From: Hysterium pulicare CBS 123377
Lineage: Eukaryota; Ascomycota; Dothideomycetes; Hysteriales; Hysteriaceae
Length of the DNA: 64,000 nt
Direction of reading: 5' to 3'
NCBI GenBank assembly: GCA_000467715.1
Contig: AJFK01000061.1
Coordinates: 62,001-126,000 of the forward strand
The notes beneath the pieces are model-generated. The model saw only the letters and a program-made list of their open reading frames with translations, had not been told where the DNA came from and ran no database searches. This document shows, piece after piece, positions 33,293-43,372 of the stretch; the stretch's first letter is position 1; every line of letters starts with the position of its first letter. The position numbers and the translations under genes are program-made.

Positions 33293-33769
33293 TTGTTTGG
33301 AAAAATTAAAATTAATATCCATTATAGCCACTAAATTGATAATAGGGTTAAAGATGACTAGACGATTTTACTAATAGTCTTGGGTTGGGTAGCCACCCTA
33401 TCTTGTATAATATCGGAGTTCTTCGTACATATTGTGGTAGTGTATAGTTAAAAGGTAGTTTTATATATCTAACCTTTATATAAACTTAGCTTCTATACTA
33501 TTAAAGTAATTAATTTAACTAACTTAATAAAAAATAAAAAAATTTTAAATTAAAATTAAAATAAACTTTTCTACACTGATTAAAAATATATTAATTAACT
33601 AAAGTAATTGAAGTTAAAATTCATCAGCCCTTTCGCCTAATACGGCAATCTTGATGAGTAGTGGTGAACGGTGGCTAAGTGAGCCCTAAATCTTCAATAG
33701 GTTCCCAGCCCAAGCCCTATGCCGTCGTGCGACTGCAGTTGGGGGTCAACCGGACATATTGCCCCAAGT
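33293..33769. other. AT-rich island
   Basis: About 33300-33625 is extremely AT-rich (runs such as TTAAAATTAAAATTAATA), far from the composition of its neighbours. This is what repeat-induced point mutation leaves of an old repeat. No parent element can be named. It lies directly upstream of the tRNA locus. Confidence 0.55.
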
Positions 33770-34690
33770 CTATTTATGAGTTTCCTCTTCGGCTGCATCG
33801 CTTACTTTTCCCGCATTCAACTTCAACAACAAGAAAGATATCTCATCGAACTCGTGCAACCTTGCCTCAGCCTCAGTACCTTTGACATCTGTCTTCAAGT
33901 ACTGTTTGAAAGCATTGACGACTATATCCCGTAAACCCCTGTTAACGTCCGGCGTTGTGCTGTAGACTAGCTGAACAGCGTCGACAAAATCCTTGCTATC
34001 CCAGTGGACCTGAAGAGTATTCTTGAATTTCTGCTCAGAGAGTTCCGAGAGGCCCCCGAGTCCGTATTTGTCTGCAAGTGCATACATTGAGGCGTGTATG
34101 CTCAGCGGATCTGCGACTTGCATGATTTTCGGAGCCAAACCTGAGGCTATTGCCGTTCTAGTTATGTGATCTGGAGTAATTGCTGCACATGCACAAAACT
34201 CTTCGTCCCAAAAACCAAGGTCATCACTGATAGTCTCGGCCGTGATGAACTTGTGTGGGTTGGAATCGGACTGAAGAACACGGCTAAGGTGGTACTTGAG
34301 ACATGCGAACTTGGGTAAAGCGAAATAGTTCGTTGGATCATAGTCATCATAATAGAGGTATATCATCATACGCTTAACCATCTCGGGGTCGTCGTCTGGA
34401 AAGTCAATCGTGTTATCTTTGGCTTCCTGGCACTGGAGTTAATTCTTGCAGGATCACATGAAGCGGAGGGCTAATGTTACCTTCCCGACAAATCTGCAAG
34501 CATTTCTGAAGAAATCCAAGCGAGGGCACACGATTGCTTTGTGCACATTGTAGGTATCATCACCACACGTAATGGTAAGGTCCGAGTATTCTCCCGAGTT
34601 GAAGATGCTGTAAGCCTGTTAGGTTTGCCTGACCAGAAAGCAAAGATTCACCACGCACCGCTTCAAAGCATCTGACAGACTTAAAGCCAT
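33770..34690 (-). CDS. BTB/POZ-domain protein C
   Basis: This is a 271-residue BTB protein with three exons: 34690-34659, 34607-34481 and 34426-33770. It starts MALSLSDALKR. After the first intron the fold continues IFNSGEYSDLTITCGDDTYN, VHKAIVCPRLDFFRNACRFV, then NTIDFPDDDPEMVKRMMIYL and YYDDYDPTNYF. The middle insert (about residues 85-150) varies between paralogues. The C-terminal helices carry HASMYALADKYGLGGLSELS, HWDSKDFVDAVQLVYSTTPD and NRGLRDIVVNAF, then a tail ending EEETHK. The intron positions match paralogues D and E exactly. The fold implies homodimer or partner binding; no partner domain is present. It looks intact. Confidence 0.88.
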
Positions 34691-35941
34691 CATGAAGCCC
34701 CTTCTCTTCAGTTTCCAATCTCGCAGAGTGATATAACAGTGGCCAAGCTTGCAAGACTATGTCCGCCACCCGTGTAAGATGGAACTAGGAGTAGGACTCA
34801 TACGAAGATTTAGTTTGTGACCCCATTATCTAGGAGTGTGGGGGGTGAAGGCGGAAGTGAAGGAGACACGAAAACGTTTCATTTACCGCGTCAACTGTGA
34901 AGTTCTTGAGTTCCGTGCCACACCAAGCTCTTTCACGTGATAGTTCTTGGCGTACGCCATCTTTGGCGTCTCGGAATTCCAGCCACTGCAACAACACGTC
35001 TTCAACTACACACATCGGGCGCATACTCTTCCAACTCACATCATTCTTTTCGCATACTAGTTAATGGGCTTTCCATCGTCGGTTATGCAAGTTGGTTAGG
35101 CCATACCTACACCCGATCAATGCCCGTAAGAAAACCGAATGAACCCCATATTTAGGCGCTCATGATCCCAGCAGCCTGTAACCGAACCCTCAACCCGGAC
35201 AACGATTCTGACAGCGCGCTTGCTCCTGTTCTCTTGTATCTGAACTTGAGCGTGCTGACACCCTGGTGAAGATGAGATGCGGGGTTGGCAGGCAACGGCA
35301 CAGTGTACAAGGGGCGGACCTGACCTCGAAGCGGGTTAAGGGCTACCTAGGTATTTCACGCATACTTCCCATGAAGAAATTGTCATCTGATTCGCTGCAT
35401 GCATGTTCCCATTCCAACGGGTTTTAACGTCTTACCATATCAAGCTTTCCCCCTTCTTGTTTCTTGCAAGGTGACCTGCCAACTCCGGGCCCAATCAAAC
35501 CATAATGACATATTATCATCGCTTACGCGTGGTTAGCCTTTATCAACATCTTCTTCAACTCCGGCCCCAACATCACGAATCACGATCCCCGTTATGATAG
35601 ATCTAGCCCACTGGCGATTCGTATCTTTATGCTTCACCTCGTATGGACCATGACTCTGCTTCAAGGTTCATAGCACGCGGTTTTTGTTCCGAGGATGCTG
35701 ATTGATGGGAGTTTTCGTATGCAACAGCCGTGATGTACCAAACGGCATCACCGCTTACCACGCTGATGACAACCCCGCGAATTTTCCCATGTCTGACGGA
35801 TCAGCACATACCTACTAGTGAGGTTTATTTAAGACTTAAAGCGCCCCGGCGATTTCTTGACAATGCTCTCTATTTCATCAATCTCGCATTTGTATCTCGG
35901 GATTCTGCTTCTAATCCTTCCCGACCCATTAACCTGGCAAT
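34691..35941. other. Intergenic, nothing recognised
   Basis: This is a shared upstream region between BTB gene C (minus) and the FNT transporter (plus), about 1.25 kb. No ORF with family features was found. Confidence 0.4.
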
Positions 35942-37139
35942 ATGGCATTAGTTACTGTGGACAACCTGAGTGCTTATTCGCCACAAGAGACGATTGAGAT
36001 GGTCTCTCGCGCAGGTGTGAAGAAGGGGAATATGAGACCGGACAAGGTATTCCTCAGCTCCGTCTCTGCAGGATGTCTTGTTTGTTTCGCGGCTGCTAGC
36101 TCTCTGACTGCGAATACCGCACCTTGGTACCAGGAAAATGCTCCTGGACTTATTCGAATTGTTGGCGCATTGGTCTTCCCTTACGGTTTGGTGATGATCG
36201 TTTTGACGGGAGCCGATCTCTGCACTGGAACTTTCATGGTACGCATAAATGCCCGTAGCTATATCTCCTCGTGTTACTGATTATGGCTTAGTATACTACT
36301 GTCGCTGTTCTGCACCGCCGTCTTTCAATCACAAAAATGCTTCTGCATTGGTTCATAACTTTCTGGGGCAATCTCGCTGGCTCCCTTCTCATGGTCACGA
36401 TAATCTTTGGCTGTACGTCTATTATATCCCATGGTCTACTCTCACACAGTTTCTGCTATCTCCGAACATCTTCCCCACAAATTTTTTGCCATACTAACCT
36501 ACCTTCCCAGACGGTGGCGTCTTTGACAAAGACCCCTACAAAGCCGAAGTAATCGCCTTTGCCACAAAGAAACAATTAACGCCCAACTTCCATCAAATCT
36601 TCCTCCGTGGCATCGGCTGCAACTGGCTCGTGTGCCTCGGCTGTTTTTTCGGCATGCAAGCTCGCGATCTAGCATCCAAAGTGCTTGGGATCTGGTGGCC
36701 TATATTCGCGTTCGTGGGGTTGGGAATGGACCATGTGGTTGCGAATATGATGTTTATGCCTATGGGGATTTGGCTGGGGACGCCCGGGTTGAGTGTAGGC
36801 TTGTATATCTGGAAAGGGATTGTGCCGGCTGGATTGGGGAATATTGTTGGTGGGTGAGTATTACCTGTCATCTTGAGTTTGGAATCATGATTATGAAATG
36901 GGATGGGCGGGGACGCTGATTATCTTTGCAGGGCCCTTTTCTGTGGCGGCTACTATTGGTACATGTATATTTTCGACCAGCCGGACATCGCCGTGGACGG
37001 TATCTACTACAGTCGCGTCGAAGGCATTCAGACGACAAGAAGAAGGGACGAAGAAAGAGGCTCGAATGAAAAGTTTCATGGAACCGCTAGAGAGACCATC
37101 GCGGCTGACGACAGTATAATGCCAACCATCGGGGCCTAG
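35942..37139 (+). CDS. Formate/nitrite transporter (FNT family)
   Basis: This is a six-helix FNT-family channel/transporter (PF01226) for small monovalent anions such as formate or nitrite, expected in the plasma membrane as a pentamer. Exons are 35942-36238, 36292-36412, 36511-36853 and 36932-37139, giving 322 residues. Visible features are an N-terminal SAYSPQETIEMVSRAGVKKG, helix 1-2 blocks SVSAGCLVCFAAASSL and GLVMIVLTGADLCTGTFMY, then LLHWFITFWGNLAGSLLMV, and FLRGIGCNWLVCLGCFFGMQ. The family signature follows in FVGLGMDHVVANMMFMPMGI, where the His lines the pore, and the last helix is VPAGLGNIVGGALFCGGYYW. The cytosolic tail is charged. It lacks neighbouring nitrate-assimilation genes, so formate versus nitrite is undecided. 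It overlaps a doubtful antisense frame at its 3' end. Confidence 0.9.
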
Positions 37140-37487
37140 GCATGCCTTCAAGTCTATGTGGTAATAGGTGAATGGGTCGATATCTTCTACCTTATTTTCC
37201 GCTTTAGATGTCTCCCCATGCTTTAAAGCAAGAGATTTGCCTCCTCTTCTATCCCGAGGTTCGCTCCGAGTCAAGTTCAGCAGAATGTCATCCTCTTGCT
37301 TCAGCTTATCGATAATACGATGAAAGTGAATGTTCGATTGAAACCCCTGCACCTCGAAAACAGACTCGTTGATGCCAAGGTACCAATGCATGGATATTAC
37401 GTTATTCGATGCCATGCTAGCAGAGTGTGACCGAGAAGTAACTTTCAATCCGACCACAGCATAAAGTGCCTTGCACGTGACCGCCAA
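36891..37487 (-). CDS. Hypothetical antisense frame at the FNT 3' end, doubtful
   Basis: This is a 198-codon frame whose first two thirds (37140-37487) lie outside the transporter and look protein-like (MHWYLGINESVFEVQGFQSN, KLKQEDDILLNLTRSEPR, YYHIDLKACLGPDGWHYTVV). The last part is antisense to FNT exon 4. No domain was recognised. It may be a genuine small gene convergent with FNT, with a shorter true 3' end, or chance. Confidence 0.3.
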   Translation of the reverse strand: MAVTCKALYAVVGLKVTSRSHSASMASNNVISMHWYLGINESVFEVQGFQSNIHFHRIIDKLKQEDDILLNLTRSEPRDRRGGKSLALKHGETSKAENKVEDIDPFTYYHIDLKACLGPDGWHYTVVSRDGLSSGSMKLFIRASFFVPSSCRLNAFDATVVDTVHGDVRLVENIHVPIVAATEKGPAKIISVPAHPIS

Positions 37488-38084
37488 GAAATCTCAACCC
37501 CACACATTCTTCGTCTCGGCATCGTCCTTGGCGTTACGGAACTCTCTTACAACTCAACGCTATAATAATGCGCACAACCCCAAACCGTCTCACCAGGCTC
37601 GGCAGCACCTAACTTTGCATCTTTACGTCAAGATCTTCCCTCAACATCAGGCACAATAAGGTACGATGGAATGACAGGATGATCCTTCAAGCCTGCTCCC
37701 GCGGTGGCACTTGCATAACCAGATGCCTGGAATGGCGACTCGTCTCATCTTGCTTGGCATATGTCGTAAGCGCTCTTGATGAGTCTGATTGTCATTGCAG
37801 GCTGCGGCATTGCTGCAGATGTCATGACTTCTACGATTCTAGCGGCTTGGCCGTCACAAGTCGAGCCGAATATATAAACCCTTCATGCCAGCATCGTGCC
37901 AGTTTCTCTTTCTATCACGGTAACACTTCTTTCAAGGAAATTTCATTCGTTATAAGTTCTGTGAACTTGTTCCTTTCTTTTGCACATATTCCAGTCATTA
38001 CATATCCGCGAGTCGGACTTTATCAGGTTTTACCCTATCAAAAGCTACTTTCCGAGCAAAAGCAAACCACCCCACACCACCAAA
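37488..38084. promoter_or_regulatory. Promoter region of the small secreted protein gene
   Basis: A TATA-like TATATAAACC lies at 37871-37880, about 205 bases before the start codon, followed by pyrimidine-rich sequence typical of a fungal transcription start and 5' UTR. Upstream of it nothing was recognised. Confidence 0.5.
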
Positions 38085-38480
38085 ATGCATTCCAAAACCC
38101 TCCTCGTTCTTCTCCTCACCGCCATCACCACTTCCGCCGCCAACATCCCCGCGCGCGCAGCCGCCAGTGCAGCTGCCAGCGCCGCGGGCAGTGCCGACTT
38201 CGGCAAATGCACACCAACCATGGACTTCCAGCTCGGCCGTCCAGGCCGCAAGCCCGATGAGGGAACCTTCCTACCCACCGATCCTACCGTCACTCAGAAC
38301 CAGCAAGACGCCCTGAACCCGAACATCATCACCAAGTTCATCTGCGATCAGCTTACCAACGTATGCGCTGCGAACCAGGCGGCTAAGGACCTTTGCGCTT
38401 CAGCTCAGGCTACGGTGCAGGGATTGGGAACGAAGGATGCGACTACTGCGGATGCTTTTAACTCCGCGTTGGGACTTTAA
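38085..38480 (+). CDS. Small secreted protein (candidate effector-like), 131 aa
   Basis: This is an intronless gene. The signal peptide MHSKTLLVLLLTAITTSA is followed by an Ala/Ser-rich stretch and a compact domain with four cysteines: GKCTPTMDFQ, then FICDQLTNVCAANQAAKDLC. The even number of Cys and the Gly/Asp/Pro-rich centre (RPGRKPDEGTFLPTDPTVTQ) suggest a disulfide-stabilised extracellular protein. The length and composition resemble widely distributed fungal secreted proteins expressed on hosts or during growth, but no activity is known. A TATA box and a long pyrimidine-rich leader precede it. There are no overlapping genes. Confidence 0.8.
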   Translation: MHSKTLLVLLLTAITTSAANIPARAAASAAASAAGSADFGKCTPTMDFQLGRPGRKPDEGTFLPTDPTVTQNQQDALNPNIITKFICDQLTNVCAANQAAKDLCASAQATVQGLGTKDATTADAFNSALGL

Positions 38481-38988
38481 AGGGCTTGAGTTGAGATGAG
38501 GAAGATGCGACGGTCGTGAGATCTGGATGGCGAGTTGATGGAAGGACTGGATACCTGGAGGAAGCAACGGGGTTGGGGCTTGTGGATAGCGGAGGGCATG
38601 TGGAGACGAAATACCAAATTTCTAGGCTATCTGGCTCCTGGAAACATTCAATCAAATGAACCTAATGAGAGGATATCTGCTGCGCCAATGTTGCGACGTG
38701 ATTCGGCCCATCTTGAAGGACTGGAGCCCGGCAAACCCAGCGTATTGTGTGTGACATTCCAATAAGATGCGGGTGAATATTAGATGAGTCGGTATGGATA
38801 GCTACATAACTTACTACGAAGCATCTGAAAGGGTTGATTGTATTCGTTAGATTGCTACAAGCCTTAAGCAAGTATACCCATCCTACTTTGGCCAGATAAT
38901 CACCTTCCGCTGTCCTCTCCCTTAGCAACGACTTACTTGGTCATGCCTAAGTCGATCGAAAAATGAATCAAATTCATCTTCCAGAGCA
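38481..38988. other. Intergenic, nothing recognised
   Basis: This is convergent 3' flank between the secreted protein gene and BTB gene D. Confidence 0.4.
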
Positions 38989-40064
38989 TCATTCCATTCT
39001 TAATATGTCCAGTAGTAGGCGCTCAGTGCCTCGTACAATATTAAGCATGCCCAAGAAGTTATCAGTTCTCTGTGGAGGATTTCCTGATACATTAGCTGCT
39101 GTTTCTGGACAGGCTGGATTGGCAGAATCGTCCTTGACCCCCAATTTCAACAACATGAACGACAACTTGTCGAAGTTTCCAAGCTCAGCCTCAATATCTG
39201 GATGCTTGCTCAAATCGAAGTTCATATGCTTGATCATGACTTTGGCAACAACGTCGCGCAGTCCCTTATCTGAGTCAGGCGTGCCTCCATACACCACTGC
39301 AACAGCGTCGACGAAGTCCTCGGTGTCCCAATGCTGGCGTACCGTGAACTCAAACTTGCAACGGGCTCTATCCTGCAGATCTGGGATGCCGTATTTGTCG
39401 CCAAGTGCATACATGGATGCATGAACAAAGAGGGGACTCTCGGTTTGAATAGGGACGCGCTTTTTAGCATCTCGCTGATCAATTGTGGATTTTGTAATGA
39501 GCGATAGACAGTGGCAATACCTATGCAACTGTTGGGGACCTTGCGGAGGATCCAAGTATGGCTCCCGCGGAAACGGTAAATTTGGGTGGACTTGATTTGC
39601 TGCTTCTTTGTCTCGAAATGCATTATGCTCAAAGGGACAGAATTTCGCCTTGCGTATTTGACGCTCGTTGGTAGGCTCGTACTCCGAGTGGTAGAGAAAA
39701 TTGACCATCCGCCGGATCATTTCAGGGTCATCGTCTGGTAGGTCGATCGTGTTACTCGCAGCTTCCTAAGCAAAACCCTGGCGTCAGCATATGTCCTTCC
39801 AGCAGTAAAGTGTAAATACGGTGAGCGTGTAAGAACTTACCTTGCCTGGAAATCTGCAAGTGGCGGTAAAAAATTGTGACAGTGGGCACACGATAGCCTT
39901 GTGGACTTTATACGTATCATCACCACAGGTAATGGTAAGGTCGGAGTAGTCATCGGTACTTAGAAGCCTGAAGAACTATCTTAGTAACATGATTTGCAAT
40001 GATCAGCGTGTGTAAATTACCTGCATCCGGAGCCTTTGGCGCGAAAACCCGAAAGACCACTCAT
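38989..40064 (-). CDS. BTB/POZ-domain protein D
   Basis: This is a 315-residue BTB protein with three exons: 40064-40021, 39967-39841 and 39765-38989. It begins MSGLSGFRAKGSGCR. After intron 1 come LLSTDDYSDLTITCGDDTYK, VHKAIVCPLSQFFTATCRFP, NTIDLPDDDPEMIRRMVNFL and YHSEYEPTNERQ. The variable insert is His- and Pro-rich. The conserved C-terminal block has HASMYALGDKYGIPDLQDRA, FVDAVAVVYGGTPDSDKGLR, and LSFMLLKLG. A 45-residue tail beyond that point is unique among the copies. It shares intron positions and phases with C and E, which supports origin by local duplication. It looks intact. Confidence 0.87.
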
Positions 40065-40474
40065 CTTGTATGGTATGAAGGCTCTGTATTGTAAGGCTGT
40101 GCCAGAAGGAGGTTCTCGAAACAGACGTTTAGGTTTGCAGAGTCAAATAGTGGGGCAGTTGGGTGAAACAGTGCTCACAAGTTGTGCATAGGGTGAGTTT
40201 CATGCTCGCAACTAGAAAACAGGTGAATGAGGAACCACGTGAGGGGGGAGAAACTTCGTCACACGAATCACTTTCGGGGAAATTAAGTTTTAAATAAATC
40301 TGTCTACGCGGTTGATACTTATATTACAACAATACCTGAATCGGAAAAGTGAGGTCTAACTACGGGTTGTCACTGTGGCGCGCTTCTCAAACACAAGATT
40401 TATTGAAAAGGAAGGAATAGATCCGTGAACTCTCACTTTCACACCAGTGAGCTACAATCACACTTGGTACCACT
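40065..40474. other. Spacer between BTB genes D and E
   Basis: About 410 bases serve as promoter of D and 3' flank of E. Nothing else was seen. Confidence 0.4.
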
Positions 40475-41430
40475 TCATTGCTCCTCTGAATCACTCTTTT
40501 GCTCCTTTTCCCCAGAATCCGAGATTTGCAATTTGATGAACATGAAAGAGAGATCGTCGAACTGGTGTAATCTATCTTCAATCTCTGGATGCTGCCGTAG
40601 ATCGATCTTCAGATATTCATTGAAAGCCGAGACGACCAGATCCCGTAGTCCACGGTTCGACTCGGGTGTGGAGCTGTATATCAATTGCACCGCATTTGGA
40701 AAGTCTGGCGTATTCCAGTGGAAGAAGATTGACTTTTCGAATTTCCTCTTAGCAGCTGTTGCGAGGTCCGGGCACAAGTATTTGTCTGCAAGTGCGTACA
40801 TGAACGCATGAATCGACAAGGGGTCTGCCGTTTGAATTGTATCCGTAGCCGAAGCCTTCCACGAAATTTTTGTTGCAGTTCTAGGGGAGAGACAATTACA
40901 ACTGTCGTCTTGTTCTCTGTCATCTCGTTCGAATAGAGTTGGACTGCAAATGCCGTAGGTATAAGGAAGAGGGATGTGAACTTTTGCTTCCGTTTGCAGA
41001 TCAGGTGTAGGGTAGTATTTCGTAGAAAACAAGCTACGGCCCGGGTGGTCTTCCGAAGGATCATAATCCCCCAAGTACAAGTACACTATCATTCGCTTAA
41101 TCATTTCCGGATCGTCTTCCGGAAGATCAATCCTGCCTTCCGCAGCTTCCTGAGTGCATAGTTAGATACTAACTTGGGCGTTACATAACAACGAACAATT
41201 ACCATACCTTGCCAACAGCGAACTCGCAAGCTTTTTTGAAGAATAGTGACCGCGGACAGATTATAGCTTTATGGACATTGAACGTGACACTACCGCAAGT
41301 TATTGTCAAATCGGAGTAGTCCCCGGTATCCAAGAGTCTTAGACCTTTATTAGCTTAATAAAGTACTGCACTAAAGAAGAGATTCTTACCGATTCAAAGC
41401 ATGTTGCGTGGCACTGCCGAATGAGGACAT
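40475..41430 (-). CDS. BTB/POZ-domain protein E
   Basis: This is a 281-residue BTB protein with three exons: 41430-41390, 41337-41208 and 41149-40475. It begins MSSFGSATQHALNR. Then follow LLDTGDYSDLTITCGSVTFN, VHKAIICPRSLFFKKACEFA, GRIDLPEDDPEMIKRMIVYL and YLGDYDPSEDHPG. The middle region contains two cysteines in DDSCNCLSPRT, comparable to the CxC in paralogues C and D. The C-terminal block is HAFMYALADKYLCPDLATAA, TPDFPNAVQLIYSSTPESNR and LSFMFIKLQ. The tail is acidic and Ser-rich, ending in SDSEEQ. It lies tandem to gene D with 410 bp between them. It looks intact. Confidence 0.88.
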
Positions 41431-43372
41431 TCTCTGGGGTTAGGGCAGTGCCTCTAATAGTCGTAATAGATAAAACTCTCTTTCGCGGCCTTCTGAAAAT
41501 TAGTAAAGTCCCTTCCAATGGTAGAGTGGTTTATAACTGGACTCTCGGTAATCATGTACCTCCTTGAACTGATTCCCCCTGGGCTGACTTTAATTAGCCA
41601 TGGCGAATTGGGTAGTGTTCTTTGTCTAAGATAATCGAATGTCTAAGACATAAGATAACGTTTGTCAAACATCAAGCTAGACAGTCATCTTTTTTTATCT
41701 ACCTTTCCGAATCATTTGTTCGGTTTCTCAAGAAACTTATGCAGGCTGTCATTTTGTTTCGGGAAGCTTAATCAACTCCTGATTCAGTTCATGAGCCACC
41801 CACTAGGACTACTGAGCCGCATCAATACCGTGAAAGGTTCACGCATGATCGTGAAAGGATCTCTCAAACATACGCAATACATGAATGGTTGTGTATATTC
41901 ATCATAATGCTAGAAGGAAGACAGTCTAAGTCTTCCGATCCGCGATGGACGTGTCGGGCAAGAGTTTGGCCTAACCACAGCCACTCAACAGGCCTCAGAT
42001 GCACATAGAACATGTGCCGTGGTGGAGGAGAAACTAGCTCAGTGTTACGAGTGGATAAGGTCTCATCGATTCACCAAGAGAAGCACCCAAACGAATGAGA
42101 AGGAATTTTGATGGGAATGTATGACGATCGAGGGTTGCCACGCCCGTATAGGGATCGCAGCTGTCGCAATGTTCTTACGGCCGTCCTTGATGTGATGTTG
42201 CGTAATAAGGAAAATTCAAGGAAGAGCGAACAGCTTCCTTTCGTTCCGTGGGGTTTTGGGCATGGGTAGAGATGCGTCCGCAGCAGAAATGAATTCGCCT
42301 GACGGAGTGTAGGCAGATTCCGAAGACGCTAATGCTGATCGTATACGTTCTTCATTATGTATCTTTCGCGTTATACTTTGAAGTAGGCCATAGAGTGGAG
42401 GTCAAGCCAAGCCGCTAATGACTAACCTTGATCCACCTCCTTCTCACGCGCCACAACGCAGACTTTGACGGAACAACAACTTCAAGAAGCCAATCCAACA
42501 GCGAATGTCACCGGGCAGAGAAGCAACCCGCATGAGCTTTTGATAAATCGATAGCGCTGATTGCCTGGTCGAGTGTCAAGCTGATTGTGAAAGGATGCAT
42601 TATGTCTCTTGTCTTTCCTTCGATAGCGAAATCAATGTCGCGGGATAACGTCGCCCAAGGGTAACGGGACATACGTCTACAGAGAACAGATCTATTATGC
42701 AAGTCTATTATCGTACGTGCCCGCACCGTATTCCATAGAGCCATGCTTCGAGCCTGGAAACTTTTGACTGATAAAGGCGCAGCGCGGTAGAATAAAAGCT
42801 CAAGATGCGTGAAACAAGAGTGCGTGGGCTAAAACCAAAAAGCAACTCATGGCAGAAAACCGTCTCCGTACACAGAAAGGAAATTTACCGAGTGCTAGAG
42901 TACCTATCATTGTCGGTTGGCTATGATCTAGCTATTGCGAGCGATGCCTTATCAGGATTGCCGCCTCCATGGTGCGCGCCACCTCGCAAAAGAACACTCG
43001 AGAACGAAGCCTACCTTTCATCTGCAAAAAAAAGGGCCGTCGCCGTATGGTCAAGAACAGTCACCCATTGAATAATCAACGCCCACTCGGGTCGCACCCT
43101 ATAAGGCTTCTCTACTGCTGCAGAATGGACCCGAGATTGATGCAAGCCGTATCGGTCCAACTCCATAGGGAATCTGCATACACCACCACCACATGCAGCC
43201 AAAGGTCTTTCGGGACTCGGCCACTGGTCGGAACCCTTGGTAAACTGTTGGCCTCCAATGAAGATACGCTGACAATCGTCAATAAGTAGTAGTAGACGCC
43301 CTTTCATTTTTGACTCGGGTAGCAGATGTCTGCAATCTCTCTGTGCGTTTTATTCCCATATGAACATTACCC
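41431..43372. other. Long intergenic region before the PKS
   Basis: Several short open frames (60-106 codons) on both strands show no family features. This stretch should hold the upstream regions of BTB gene E and of the PKS. No transcription-factor or transporter gene of a typical PKS cluster is present here. Confidence 0.45.

Noticed and set aside
33374-33405. A stretch (TTGGGTTGGGTAGCCACCC) resembling the GGGTGGGTGACCACC part of 5S rRNA
   Set aside because: Only about 25 bases are similar and neither the 5' half of 5S rRNA nor its internal control region is found nearby.
42508-43307. Short frames just upstream of the PKS considered as cluster genes
   Set aside because: None shows a motif of regulators, transporters or tailoring enzymes.
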